The notes: generated from the letters alone by a model not told the origin. A DNA stretch of 64,000 bases from Bacteroides sp. (GCA_021201335.1 JAJQFD010000040.1:124001-188000), one strand, 5' to 3'. Numbered from the stretch's first letter, positions 28,843 through 37,757 are shown. Numbers and translations are program-made.

Positions 28843-30286
28843 GTGGCATATGCTACATCCGGCTACAATGTTTTTTTTACTAACATTAGTAGTCGTTTTC
28901 TTATCATGGATATTTAATGTCTATGGCCTGAGTGTTATGCATCCACAAACAGGGGCTATCATTAGCGTGGAGAACTTATTGAGTGCTGAAGGAGCCCGTT
29001 GGTTTTTGCGCCATGTAGTTACTAATTTTACTGGATTTGCACCATTGGGCATGGTGCTGGTTGCCATGTTTGGGGTGGGTATAGCTGAGCATTCGGGTTT
29101 TATACATGCGTGTATTCGGAACAGTATTAAGCGGAACCGAAATAAACGCGCCATTATTTTAGGGATTATTTTTCTAGGGATTCTTTCCAATGTTATTGGT
29201 GATTCGGGTTATATTTTTCTAATACCGATTGCTGCGACTTTGTTTCATTCTATCGGTTTGCATCCGATAGCAGGTATAATAACCGCTTATGTCTCCGTGG
29301 CATGCGGATATAGTGCCAATATCATCATTAGTACTCTCGATCCGCTTATGGCCCGAACTACACAGGAAGTATTGTCGGCAGCAGGCTTTACGGGGATTCA
29401 TGTCGGACCTCTTTCCAATTATTTCTTCATGTTGGTTTCAACTTTTCTGGTCGGCGGTATTATTTATTGGATAACAATCAAAAGGCTTATTCCGGTACTG
29501 GGAGAGAATGAAGGTGAAATTTACTCAGAGGAATATAAACCACTTTCCAAGCGTGAAAAAAGAGCTATTCGTATGGCTCTTATTATAGGTGGTATTTTTA
29601 TGTTTATTATCCTATGGTCTACTTTTTCTTCTTCCGGCTTCTTACGGGGGGTAAGTGGTGGATTGATCCGTTCTCCCTTTATTGTGGGAGTTCTTTTCCT
29701 GATTGCTTTGAGTGGAGCAATAATGGGTACTATTTATGGATTTACTTCTGGCCGCTACCGTTCCGATAATGATGTGATTGAAGGCCTGGCTCAACCCATG
29801 AAGATATTGGCTGTCTATATCGTTATCGCTTTTTTTGCTGCTCAGATGTTTGCCTGTCTTGAATATTCAAACCTGGATAAATGTATTACTATTTTAGGAG
29901 CTAATTTTATTGCCTCTATTCAGATTAACGCGATAACTTCCTTGTTACTATTTATACTCTTTACAGCTGTAATAAATCTTATCATGGTATCAGCAACGGC
30001 TAAGTGGGCCTTTATGGCTTTTATTTTTGTACCCTTGTTTGCTACCATGGGAATAGAGCCGGAATTAGCCCAGTGTGCCTTCCGCATTGGTGATAGTGCC
30101 ACAAATGCCATTACTCCGTTTTTGTTTTATATGCCGCTGGTACTTACCTATATGCAACGCTATGATGAACAAAGTACATACGCTACTTTGTTTAAATTTA
30201 CGTGGCGATATACCATTTATATTTTAGTTCTCTGGACTTTATTGTTTATTGTTTGGTATCTGTTGGGATGGCCTGTAGGATTCTGA
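28832..30286 (+). CDS. AbgT-family transporter
   Basis: A 484-residue inner-membrane protein with about ten or more hydrophobic helices. The opening HPATMFFLLTLVVVFLSWI, the motif GMVLVAMFGVGIAEHSGF, and the C-terminal GDSATNAITPFLFYMPLVL (with its Pro-containing re-entrant region) identify the AbgT family, which moves p-aminobenzoyl-glutamate and, in some members, exports sulfonamides. The start codon lies within the response regulator gene, so the kinase, regulator and transporter form one unit. Substrate and direction of transport are not settled by sequence. Confidence 0.92.
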   Translation: MKNKWHMLHPATMFFLLTLVVVFLSWIFNVYGLSVMHPQTGAIISVENLLSAEGARWFLRHVVTNFTGFAPLGMVLVAMFGVGIAEHSGFIHACIRNSIKRNRNKRAIILGIIFLGILSNVIGDSGYIFLIPIAATLFHSIGLHPIAGIITAYVSVACGYSANIIISTLDPLMARTTQEVLSAAGFTGIHVGPLSNYFFMLVSTFLVGGIIYWITIKRLIPVLGENEGEIYSEEYKPLSKREKRAIRMALIIGGIFMFIILWSTFSSSGFLRGVSGGLIRSPFIVGVLFLIALSGAIMGTIYGFTSGRYRSDNDVIEGLAQPMKILAVYIVIAFFAAQMFACLEYSNLDKCITILGANFIASIQINAITSLLLFILFTAVINLIMVSATAKWAFMAFIFVPLFATMGIEPELAQCAFRIGDSATNAITPFLFYMPLVLTYMQRYDEQSTYATLFKFTWRYTIYILVLWTLLFIVWYLLGWPVGF

Positions 30287-30331
30287 TGCTTGAAAGATGT
30301 AATTTTTCAAGTAAAAAAATAGCTATTCTTT

Positions 30332-30360
30332 TTGAAATTCCATAAAAACAGCTACCTTTG
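30332..30360 (+). promoter_or_regulatory. tRNA-Arg promoter
   Basis: TTG at 30332-30334, an 18-base spacer, then TACCTTTG at 30353-30360. The predicted start is about ten bases before the tRNA. Confidence 0.6.
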
Positions 30361-30376
30361 CACCGCAATTGAGGAT

Positions 30377-30450
<74 letters not shown>

Positions 30451-30453
30451 CAG

Positions 30454-30491
30454 AAGAGTCGCTAATGTTGAAAAATATTGGCGACTCTTTT
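30454..30491 (+). terminator. Terminator after tRNA-Arg
   Basis: AAGAGTCGC (30454-30462) pairs with GCGACTCTT (30481-30489), with further weak pairing inside the loop, then T's. Confidence 0.75.
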
Positions 30492-30521
30492 AGTTTATAA
30501 CTAACACAAAAAACACACTGT

Positions 30522-30998
30522 ATGAAAAAGCTATTATTTGCATTTCTGCTTCTATTACCTTTTATTTTAATTTCCTGTTCGGATGACGACGATTATACTT
30601 CTGACGATCTGATAGGTACTTGGAAACTTCAAACAATTACTGCGGTTGAGGTAAAGACCAGCTCACTGGATGTGACTGAATTCGTGGAAGAAGAGATATC
30701 CTTAAACAATAAATATGGGAATAAGGATGTTTATACTTTCAATTCGGATGGAACATTCCGGTATGCTGAAAGTCAAACATCAGCTACATCCATAAGTGGA
30801 AGTTATACGATGAACAATGCTAAATTGACAACTACATCAGGAAGTAAATCTGTGAAAGGAGATATTTCAATTACCCAGAATAATTATATGATTACCATCG
30901 ATGAAACTGATTTTTATCAGGAAGCGGTAAACGATAACTTTGATAATGAGAAAGTCAATAAAGTCCTTGTGAAATATACCTATAAACGTATAGGGTAA
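30522..30998 (+). CDS. Lipocalin-like lipoprotein
   Basis: A 158-residue lipoprotein: a signal peptide ending ILISC (Cys at about residue 19) followed by an acidic DDDD tether. The mature part, with DLIGTWKLQ then YTFNSDGTFRY and SGSYTMNNAKLTTT, is the pattern of small lipocalin-like/META-like beta barrels common in Bacteroidales outer membranes. No partner genes; function unknown. It converges on the ABC ATPase gene. Confidence 0.8.
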   Translation: MKKLLFAFLLLLPFILISCSDDDDYTSDDLIGTWKLQTITAVEVKTSSLDVTEFVEEEISLNNKYGNKDVYTFNSDGTFRYAESQTSATSISGSYTMNNAKLTTTSGSKSVKGDISITQNNYMITIDETDFYQEAVNDNFDNEKVNKVLVKYTYKRIG

Positions 30999-31040
30999 AT
31001 ATGGCACATATAACGTTAATCACCAGTGGAACCAAGCTCT

Positions 31041-32096
31041 TTAGTGATTTTCCAAAAACTTTTCAATCGTATTTTTACCTGTTTCCAGGCAGTTTTCTTT
31101 TACTACATTCAATATCCCTTCAATGCTTGTCTGCGTGATAGGTGGATTGTTACGTATATATATAAGGTATTCTTTATCCTCGATCTTGTTTCCCGTTTCA
31201 ATCCGGATATCTGATTCAACTTCTCTATTGGCCAGAATACCGTTGCGGGCAAGGGCTTTTCGTACCATCGTATATTTACGTCCATGTCCGGAAAGTCTGA
31301 TTTGATGGGTATATTCATTATTTACCCGGAAGAGTCCGGTTTCCATATCAAAGGTAATACCTTTACGGGCAAAGAAGGTGCTCAGATCACCATTGAGGGA
31401 GAGGTCTTCGGGGGTTCCTACAGTCAGTCCCTGGGTCTTATCCATTACCCAAAGTTTGTCTGCAATTTGGAGGGCCAGTTCCAGATCGTGAGTAGAGAGG
31501 AAAATAGTTTTATGCGTATCTCTGCTCAGACGATGGAGTAATTGCATAATCTCAACTTTACTCGGAAAGTCGAGAAAGGCAGTGGGTTCATCCAGGAAAA
31601 TAACGGGTGTTTCCTGAGCCAGAGCTTTGGCAATCATTACTTTTTGCCGTTCTCCATCGCTGAGGGTATGTACCATCCGGTGGGCCAGGTCTTCAATTTT
31701 GATCTGGCCAATAGCTTGTTTTACAATTTCTCTGTCTTCTTTATTAAGTGTTCCCCAAAATCCGGTATAAGGGCTTCGACCCAGACCAATCAGTTCCTCA
31801 GCAGTCATATTGCGAATGTCGAGGCGATCTGTCAGCACTACACCAATGATATGCGAAAGCTCACTATCTGTATATTCTTCCAGATCTTTTCCTTGTATAA
31901 GGATTTCACCGGATAGTTTAGGTTGGAAAGCTGATAAAGTACGGAGTAGGGTTGATTTACCTATTCCATTTGCTCCCAACAGACAGGTAAGTTCACCTTT
32001 ATGGATAGATGCATTGATATTGGTAGCTACTACTTTGGTATCTTTCTTGGCAGGGTAGCCAATGGAGAGTGATTTTATTTCGATGGTTTTATTCAT
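31041..32096 (-). CDS. ABC transporter ATPase, FecE/BtuD type
   Basis: An ATP-binding subunit of an iron-siderophore/cobalamin/heme-type importer, about 351 residues. It has Walker A GANGIGKSTLL, a Q loop, the signature LSDGERQKVMIAKALA, Walker B PVIFLDEP and the switch LSTHD. The domain ends near residue 250; an extra ~100 residues (NNEYTHQIRLSGHGRKYTMV onward) form a C-terminal extension not needed for ATPase function and possibly regulatory. No permease or binding protein is nearby, so it is an orphan here. The start may be 32105 or 32096. It lies downstream of the B12-riboswitch/nrdDG unit on the same strand. Confidence 0.88.
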   Translation of the reverse strand: MNKTIEIKSLSIGYPAKKDTKVVATNINASIHKGELTCLLGANGIGKSTLLRTLSAFQPKLSGEILIQGKDLEEYTDSELSHIIGVVLTDRLDIRNMTAEELIGLGRSPYTGFWGTLNKEDREIVKQAIGQIKIEDLAHRMVHTLSDGERQKVMIAKALAQETPVIFLDEPTAFLDFPSKVEIMQLLHRLSRDTHKTIFLSTHDLELALQIADKLWVMDKTQGLTVGTPEDLSLNGDLSTFFARKGITFDMETGLFRVNNEYTHQIRLSGHGRKYTMVRKALARNGILANREVESDIRIETGNKIEDKEYLIYIRNNPPITQTSIEGILNVVKENCLETGKNTIEKFLENH

Positions 32097-32227
32097 TGAA
32101 TTCATTTTTACGCCCTACGTAAAAGAACCTAACCCAGATGAGGAATAAGTGAAATATCTGCATCAGCTACCCGATGCGGGGGCAAAGATAATGAATAATT
32201 TAATTTATGGATGTGGGTAAGGTATTC

Positions 32228-32692
32228 TTATTGATGAAACCAACTCGTTATGTCCTTCATGTTCCCGTTATCAATGAGATACATACGTTGATTGGTGGAA
32301 GGTGAACTCAATCCTCCCCGGCTTTCGATATAAGGTCCCAACTTAATGTAATCAAAGTTTTGCAGAGAGCAATTATCCGGTAAAACGGGCTTACCGGAAT
32401 ACCAGCCCGTCTTTACATTTATATTTGCTTTTTGCTTTAGGAAGGCGCACAGTTGCTCAACTTCACCGGGTGAAGCATCGCCTCCCATAAAGCAAATACA
32501 AGTAATAGCTTTTCCGTATTTCTCCAGTAATCCCTTCAAAACATCTTCCGTTAATAGATATCCTGTGTCATCCAGTAAGTAAGGACTATGACATCCTTTA
32601 CAACGATTGGGACAGTTGGATAGGTTAATGGCCAGTGTTACTTCGTTGGGTATTTCCTGAAAAACTATGTCATAATTGACGTACCGAAGCAT
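32228..32692 (-). CDS. nrdG: Anaerobic ribonucleotide reductase activating protein
   Basis: A radical-SAM activase that installs the glycyl radical on NrdD. The 154-residue protein, read from MLRYVNYDIVFQE at 32692, has the iron-sulfur motif CPNRCKGC (CxxxCxxC) and the SAM-binding GGDASP. The open frame extends to 32743, but that start would lie deeper in nrdD. With the start at 32692 it overlaps the nrdD end by 23 bases, indicating translational coupling. Confidence 0.93.
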   Translation of the reverse strand: MLRYVNYDIVFQEIPNEVTLAINLSNCPNRCKGCHSPYLLDDTGYLLTEDVLKGLLEKYGKAITCICFMGGDASPGEVEQLCAFLKQKANINVKTGWYSGKPVLPDNCSLQNFDYIKLGPYIESRGGLSSPSTNQRMYLIDNGNMKDITSWFHQ

Positions 32693-34760
32693 AATGACGC
32701 TTGGCAGCCTCCTTTTGTCTGCATTGGGAGAAGTTACTGACACGTTTCATATAGCCGATAATGCGGGTCAGATAATCCAGATTCTGGCTATGGCAGGACG
32801 GGCATTCCTTCAGGTTATGCTTATCAATATGATTACAATCGTTGCAAACTGTATTGGGAATATTGAAGGTAAAGTAGTTGCACCCTTCCTGTGCCGCTAC
32901 CCGGAGTAAATGCCGGTATTGCTCTTTACTCAGATGTTCCTCCAGGTTAAGATGCAAGGCAGATCCACCGGTTAGGTGTTCAATGTATCTGCGTCCATGT
33001 AAACGGAATTTATCTATGATGTTCAGGGAACCATCTTCTACAATATAGAAATAGCTGTTGTAGCAATCCCGATTTACTTTGTATCCATCCCGTTTATCCC
33101 ACTTCGCATGCTTTACGCCTACGTTTTCTGCCGGGATCATTTCGCAATTAAACATGAGCTCCTTCGTGCGATACCTTTTATTATAATCTTCAATCAATCC
33201 CAGTATTTGCTGAACAAATTCTTCATATCGGGGGTTGTCATTGATTTCAATTCCGAGAGACTCGGCGGCTTCTACCAGCCCATTTACCCCAATCGTGAGG
33301 TACTGGCGTCCCATATTGATATAACCCGCATCGAATAAAGGTAGCATTCCTTTCTGCTGCATGTATTTCAGGTTTTCATTGTAGGCCACTTGTACTTTAT
33401 GTACGAGGTCAACTACTTCTTCCAGAAAGAACTGATAGTGATATCCTTTACGCATAGCGTGTTGGATACAACGGTTCAGGTTGATTGTCAGTACACTTTT
33501 CGATCCGGTAGATACTCCTCCGGCTCCCAATGTATAGCTGAACCCGTTATTCTGTATCTCATTACGGAGGCGGCAACAACTACTCAGAGAATCTGCGTTG
33601 TCACTTATATAGGTAAAGAATGAATGTCCTTCGGCGTACATTTCAGCTGTAAAATCACCATATTCTTTGTCTTTAGTATCTCCGTTTTCGGTGAGTAAAG
33701 CCATCGTTTCTACCGGAAAGGTTAATATGCTACGGGTGCGTTCCCGGTTAAACCATTTCATGAAGCGTTTTTGAAGCCAGCTAAGGGATTCCCAATGAGG
33801 TTTGCTTCCATCCGGGAAAACAAAGTCGCCAAACAGGCTTTCGAAATAATATTTATCATAGTAAGAGATATTCCAGAAAACTGCCTGGAAGTTCCGGGCC
33901 CCGGTTGGCTGGTTAATGGAATAAACGATCTGTTCAAAATGATCGGTAATCACTTTATCGAGGGTGCGTTGTTTTCTGGAAAGATCGACTACCTTGTCGG
34001 CATTCACATAATAATCATTGCCATACTCCAAACCGATGAAATAATTCATGTACATCAGGAATTCGGGAGTCGCACATGCCCCACTCAACATACTGGAAAC
34101 CATGAAGACCATATTCACAAAACCCCCGCAGAAGGATTTCAGGTTGGTAGGTGCTTTGGAATTCCCTCCGATAGATGTTGTGCCTCCTATCAACCAGGGA
34201 TACATCGTTACACTGGCACAATAGTTGGCGAGGCTGGTCTCATCGTTCTTATATATATAATGGTTATTCAGAAGTTCAATGTATTTATCGGATAACTCTT
34301 TGCCATACATTTCCTTGATTCGGTCGGTAAGCATTCGGCGGTTAAGGCGTATGAAATTAGATTTAGGCAATTCACCGATCAGGGTTGCCATGTTCTTGTT
34401 TTCCACGTTGGCATTCGAGTCGTATTTACTGCCGGAAGCGGCATTTTGAGCATCACAATAATCAATTAGGAACTGAAGTTTGTCCCTTACCTCCCTGTCT
34501 TCCAGATGTTTTTGCCGGTAAAGCATATAGGCTTTTGCCACCATATAATACCTTTCGGCCATCAGTGCTACTTCAACCTGGTTTTGTATATCTTCCACAG
34601 TTGTATTGTTCGTGATGCTAACTCTACTCAGGATGTTGGTTATTACCTCCTCACTGGCAAAACTGCCCACAGATAAAAATGCTTTGGCGATTGCATTTTT
34701 AATCTTCTCGATAGAGAACGCTTCTCTTTTTCCATCTCTTTTAGTAATGAACAATTCCAT
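32670..34760 (-). CDS. nrdD: Anaerobic (class III) ribonucleoside-triphosphate reductase
   Basis: Makes deoxyribonucleoside triphosphates without oxygen, using a glycyl radical. Read from MELFITKRDGKREAFSIEK at 34760, it has 696 residues: an N-terminal ATP-cone (to about 95), the ten-stranded barrel, a C-terminal zinc site (CNDC...CPSC) and the glycyl radical loop RIIGYM (G669). The longer open frame to 34883 runs into the leader and lacks family resemblance. A cobalamin riboswitch lies about 145 bases upstream in the leader, so expression should respond to B12. nrdG overlaps its end. Confidence 0.96.
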   Translation of the reverse strand: MELFITKRDGKREAFSIEKIKNAIAKAFLSVGSFASEEVITNILSRVSITNNTTVEDIQNQVEVALMAERYYMVAKAYMLYRQKHLEDREVRDKLQFLIDYCDAQNAASGSKYDSNANVENKNMATLIGELPKSNFIRLNRRMLTDRIKEMYGKELSDKYIELLNNHYIYKNDETSLANYCASVTMYPWLIGGTTSIGGNSKAPTNLKSFCGGFVNMVFMVSSMLSGACATPEFLMYMNYFIGLEYGNDYYVNADKVVDLSRKQRTLDKVITDHFEQIVYSINQPTGARNFQAVFWNISYYDKYYFESLFGDFVFPDGSKPHWESLSWLQKRFMKWFNRERTRSILTFPVETMALLTENGDTKDKEYGDFTAEMYAEGHSFFTYISDNADSLSSCCRLRNEIQNNGFSYTLGAGGVSTGSKSVLTINLNRCIQHAMRKGYHYQFFLEEVVDLVHKVQVAYNENLKYMQQKGMLPLFDAGYINMGRQYLTIGVNGLVEAAESLGIEINDNPRYEEFVQQILGLIEDYNKRYRTKELMFNCEMIPAENVGVKHAKWDKRDGYKVNRDCYNSYFYIVEDGSLNIIDKFRLHGRRYIEHLTGGSALHLNLEEHLSKEQYRHLLRVAAQEGCNYFTFNIPNTVCNDCNHIDKHNLKECPSCHSQNLDYLTRIIGYMKRVSNFSQCRQKEAAKRHYASVRQL

Positions 34761-34904
34761 GGTATAATGTATTAGCAATAATGAATCAACAAAGTGAAAG
34801 CTGAGTGATGAAGATAGAAGGAGATAATACTCCCATAGGTTTTTACCAGTTTTGCTTTTAGAACCTATCCTGTTGCTCTTCACCCGAAAGCTTTGGAATT
34901 TGCC

Positions 34905-35067
34905 AGACAGGGCAGGTTTTCTGACTTGTTACAGGTAATACGCCTTCCCGGTTTTCGACCAGTGGCTTTTGTGTGTACACCTTTTATATATAACTTACAG
35001 CTACGGGGATAGTTCCTGACTTTCACAGGATTCCCTTTTTCATCCGAATTTCTCCGGAACCTTGTCT
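34905..35067 (-). promoter_or_regulatory. Cobalamin (B12) riboswitch in the nrdDG leader
   Basis: Reading the minus strand, P1 AGACAAGG (35067-35060) can pair with CCCTGTCT (34912-34905). Conserved core words occur in the right order: AGGGAATCCTGTGAAAGTCA, CCCCGTAGCTGTAAG (the B12-box-like central part), AAGCCACTG, GGGAAGGCG and AAGTCAGAAAACCTGCC. Gene-side expression signals lie in 34761-34904; a GGAG/CTCC hairpin and AGGTT/AACCT pairing there may form the switch. A -7 box at 35071-35078 would start the transcript at P1. When B12 binds, nrdDG should be turned down. Confidence 0.9.
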
Positions 35068-35070
35068 CTA

Positions 35071-35078
35071 CAAAAGTA
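35071..35078 (-). promoter_or_regulatory. -7 element of the nrdDG transcript
   Basis: TACTTTTG on the minus strand (TAnnTTTG), placing the start within a few bases of riboswitch P1. No TTG -33 box is seen. Confidence 0.5.
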
Positions 35079-35424
35079 GCATTTTTTAGCTTTATGATCC
35101 TACTTTCGGATAACTTTTTTATTCGTATATTTAGAAAGTTTTCCATTTTAAAAAATAAACTGTTGATATTCAGTGAAATTGTTGATGATATGTATGAAAA
35201 AGTTATCCAAAATAAAAACTTTATTGATATACCACGTGCTTTCTTGCTGATCTGTAAGCAGAATTAAAACTAAATCTCTTATGTTCTGAATTTCCTATAA
35301 ACCGTGTATTTTGCATCGTGTGTCGCTTGAAGGATAGACATCTGTTCTCCTCTTCCTCATTGACTTGCTGTATTCTGGCTACTTGAACTTCCTCCTTCTT
35401 TTTTCTTGCACGGCGCAACTACCC

Positions 35425-35513
35425 GACAGGATGTACATCCTGTCAAGGATAAGATGTACATCCTGGGATGTATAAGATGCGCATCCTGTCAGTTACAGGA
35501 CGTGCATCCTGTC
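35425..35513. repeat. Four-unit palindrome array, 23-bp period
   Basis: Four palindromes with core GATGTACATC: GACAGGATGTACATCCTGTC (35425-35444, a perfect 20-base palindrome), AGATGTACATCCTG (centre 35457.5), AGATGCGCATCCTG (centre 35480.5) and GGACGTGCATCCTG (centre 35503.5). Centres are exactly 23 bases apart (35434.5, 35457.5, 35480.5, 35503.5). There are no spacers of different sequence, so it is not a CRISPR array. The rest of 35079-35733 has no supportable gene. Confidence 0.8.
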
Positions 35514-35733
35514 GGATAATAGAGTGGCCGTATGAAAAAGGGTTGCTAAGGCTAAGAGTGAGGTGTGGAACAGGATAAGTATAAAGAGTAGAAGTATTAA
35601 CCAGGCGATTGTATTGGAAGAAACACGTGTTGTCGAGCTAAGTAGGGCAGGATGGCGTCTTGAATAGTAGTTATAATTGATGTAAGATATAAATTTATCT
35701 ATATAAACATTTGTACCTTGCATCCTAAAAGCC

Positions 35734-36195
35734 TTATTTCTCTTTTAATTCTATTTCCATTTCTTCTCCTACGCGTGAAACAAGCTTAAATTCAATGGGC
35801 TCATACCTTATCGGATACTTATTAGTTTCTCTTTTATCTTCCAAAGTCCTATCAGGAAATAAATTCAACCCCGTCATGAAATTTAGTATCACGACTGTAT
35901 CAGTCGTGTGAAAATAGGCAAATGTTTGAGCCGTGCTCATACCTTGATAATAGCCTAATGTGTCATTTTGTAAGTCAGTAATGACGCACCAAATTTCTTT
36001 GGGTCTTTTAATAAACGTAAGATCATCTTCATGGTAGCCGTCACCTTTACCTAACGTATCTTTCCAATGAATTGAATACCAATTTCCTCTCTCGTGATTT
36101 ACTTGAAAAGTTAATTTAATTTTTTCTTTGGAATTGCTCTCTTGTCCACAACTAAATAGAATGAGGAGTAATATTATGTAGGGTATGTTTTTCAT
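35734..36195 (-). CDS. Hypothetical lipoprotein
   Basis: I do not recognise the family. Read from MKNIPYIILLLILFSCGQES at 36195 (an ATG two codons earlier is also possible), it is a 153-residue lipoprotein with lipobox LFSC at about residue 16. The mature part is polar and beta-rich, with VNHERGNWYSIHWKD and ILNFMTGLNLFPDRTL, and ends in a charged tail. It is not near any obvious partner; the neighbours are other lipoproteins in an accessory stretch. Confidence 0.65.
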   Translation of the reverse strand: MKNIPYIILLLILFSCGQESNSKEKIKLTFQVNHERGNWYSIHWKDTLGKGDGYHEDDLTFIKRPKEIWCVITDLQNDTLGYYQGMSTAQTFAYFHTTDTVVILNFMTGLNLFPDRTLEDKRETNKYPIRYEPIEFKLVSRVGEEMEIELKEK

Positions 36196-36441
36196 TCTCA
36201 TACTTTTCGAAACAATTATTTTAGACTGCAATAATATGTATTCAATACTGGCATCTAATGTAAGAAAAAAGATTTTTATGGTTGTAGACAAGTTGCTGAT
36301 TTTTAGTTTATTTTTAATGATTGTTTCAATATGTAATGAAAATAATCCAGTTTTGCTTACCTCTCCAAGTAATTATCGGTTATAACTTCCATTGATTCAA
36401 TATTAAAAATAAAACGAACGAACTCTTTCCACGATTTTTTC

Positions 36442-36449
36442 TACTTTTG
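36442..36449 (+). promoter_or_regulatory. -7 element for the LRR lipoprotein
   Basis: TACTTTTG at 36442-36449, about 30 bases before the ATG at 36480. The open-frame TTG at 36447 falls inside it, which supports the later start. Confidence 0.5.
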
Positions 36450-36479
36450 CTTCAGGCTTTAACTAAAATCATACCACAA

Positions 36480-37664
36480 ATGAAACTTAACTCTATTTTA
36501 CGGATTGCATTCACGGCATTTATCGGCCTTTCTTTTGTTGCCTGTGACAAGAACGAGGAAGACCGACTCAATTTTCCTGTACCCGAACTGACAGCTGAAA
36601 ATACCATCAGCTTTACTGTTACAATTCCGGGACACAGATACTTTTCAATAAATAGTTTAGCTGGCGACAAAGTGGCTATTTATTGGGGAGATGGTACCGA
36701 AAACGGTTATCGGGTTTTAGAACCTGAACCTGTCTCTCATGAATTTAAGTCTGCTGGAACTTATCATATACAAATCTGGTCGGAAAATCTTACGGAGCTT
36801 GAGTTGACTGCTCACTCGCAGAGTATTACTGATTTGGAAATAGGTAACTGTCCGAAACTTACTGATCTTATTTTAATGTGCTTTGAGGAGGAAAGTTTTA
36901 AATTATCCGGATGCCCTAAATTGGATAATCTTACTTTCAGAAGTTGGGACAACCTGATTTCGCTCGATTTGACGGAATGTAATTCCATTAAAAGACTTTA
37001 TTGCTCTTCACTCCCAAAAATGACCTCACTTGATGTGTCAAAGAACACTTTGCTTACAGACATTGACATTGAATATACACCTATAAAGGAACTTGATCTT
37101 TCAAGGAATATAATGCTAAATACCTTTCAGTGTGTGGAAAGTGATCTTACCTCTCTCTCCCTTGAGAAGAATAATGCATTGACTGAGCTTTATATTTCTG
37201 ATAACACTCAGTTGACTTCTATAAATGTAGATGCCGAAAATAACATTAAAATGGTATGGTGTCGGAACAATAAAATGGAAAGTCTTGATTTGAAGAACTT
37301 CACGGTTCTTCGTTATTTAGATTGTCGCGAAAGTAATCTGTCTAGTCTTGATCTTTCTTCTTGTTCTGAACTTTTGTCTGTGAACTTTCAATACAATAAC
37401 ATTGCTACGATTACTTTACCTGAAAAGCCTAAAATTCGGAATTTTTTATGCAGTTTCAATCAATTGAATGCTGAGACTCTGAATGGTATTTTTACGGCTC
37501 TACCCGATGCTGCGATTCCCTATCCTGGTACACGTGAGTCACTGACAGAACCTAGTTACAGCGTAATACAGTACAACGGCAATCCGGGAGAAAAGGAATG
37601 CAATGTGGAGATAATAAAAAAGAAAGGTTGGAGAGTCGGTGTCGCGACTGAAAAGAAAGAATAG
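36480..37664 (+). CDS. Leucine-rich-repeat lipoprotein
   Basis: A 394-residue surface or periplasmic lipoprotein. The signal peptide ends GLSFVAC (Cys at about residue 22). A PKD-like region follows (DKVAIYWGDGTENGY, HEFKSAGTYHIQIW), then about eight irregular leucine-rich repeats of about 20-23 residues with the pattern LTSLDVSKNTLL / LKELDLSRNIML / LSSLDLSSCSEL. Such proteins are frequent in Bacteroidales and are thought to bind proteins or matrix. The start at 36480 follows the promoter at 36442. Confidence 0.85.
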   Translation: MKLNSILRIAFTAFIGLSFVACDKNEEDRLNFPVPELTAENTISFTVTIPGHRYFSINSLAGDKVAIYWGDGTENGYRVLEPEPVSHEFKSAGTYHIQIWSENLTELELTAHSQSITDLEIGNCPKLTDLILMCFEEESFKLSGCPKLDNLTFRSWDNLISLDLTECNSIKRLYCSSLPKMTSLDVSKNTLLTDIDIEYTPIKELDLSRNIMLNTFQCVESDLTSLSLEKNNALTELYISDNTQLTSINVDAENNIKMVWCRNNKMESLDLKNFTVLRYLDCRESNLSSLDLSSCSELLSVNFQYNNIATITLPEKPKIRNFLCSFNQLNAETLNGIFTALPDAAIPYPGTRESLTEPSYSVIQYNGNPGEKECNVEIIKKKGWRVGVATEKKE

Positions 37665-37726
37665 TAAATAGAAGTTAATTATTCTTTGGGAAGAACCTTC
37701 CTTTGAATGTTAATATATAAGAATAG

Positions 37727-37757
37727 GGGCTTGTCCGTTTTTTCGGGCAGGCCCTTT
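37727..37757 (+). terminator. Probable terminator of the LRR lipoprotein gene
   Basis: GGGCTTGTCCG (37727-37737) pairs, with mismatch/wobble in the middle, with CGGGCAGGCCC (37744-37754), followed by TTT. The rest of 37665-37993 holds nothing further. Confidence 0.55.

Noticed and set aside
31810-32058. Open frames opposite the ABC ATPase gene
   Set aside because: They are shadows of the Walker A and Q-loop coding region on the other strand.
33771-34295. 174-residue open frame opposite nrdD
   Set aside because: Shadow of the highly conserved NrdD coding sequence.
34880-35146. 88-residue open frame on the minus strand
   Set aside because: It lies across the cobalamin riboswitch, which explains the sequence conservation words.
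35425-35513. CRISPR-like repeat array
   Set aside because: Units are contiguous palindromes with a 23-bp period and no unique 30-40-base spacers; no cas genes are in the window.
35493-35723. 76-residue open frame with hydrophobic segment
   Set aside because: Starts near the palindrome array, no ribosome-binding context or family likeness.
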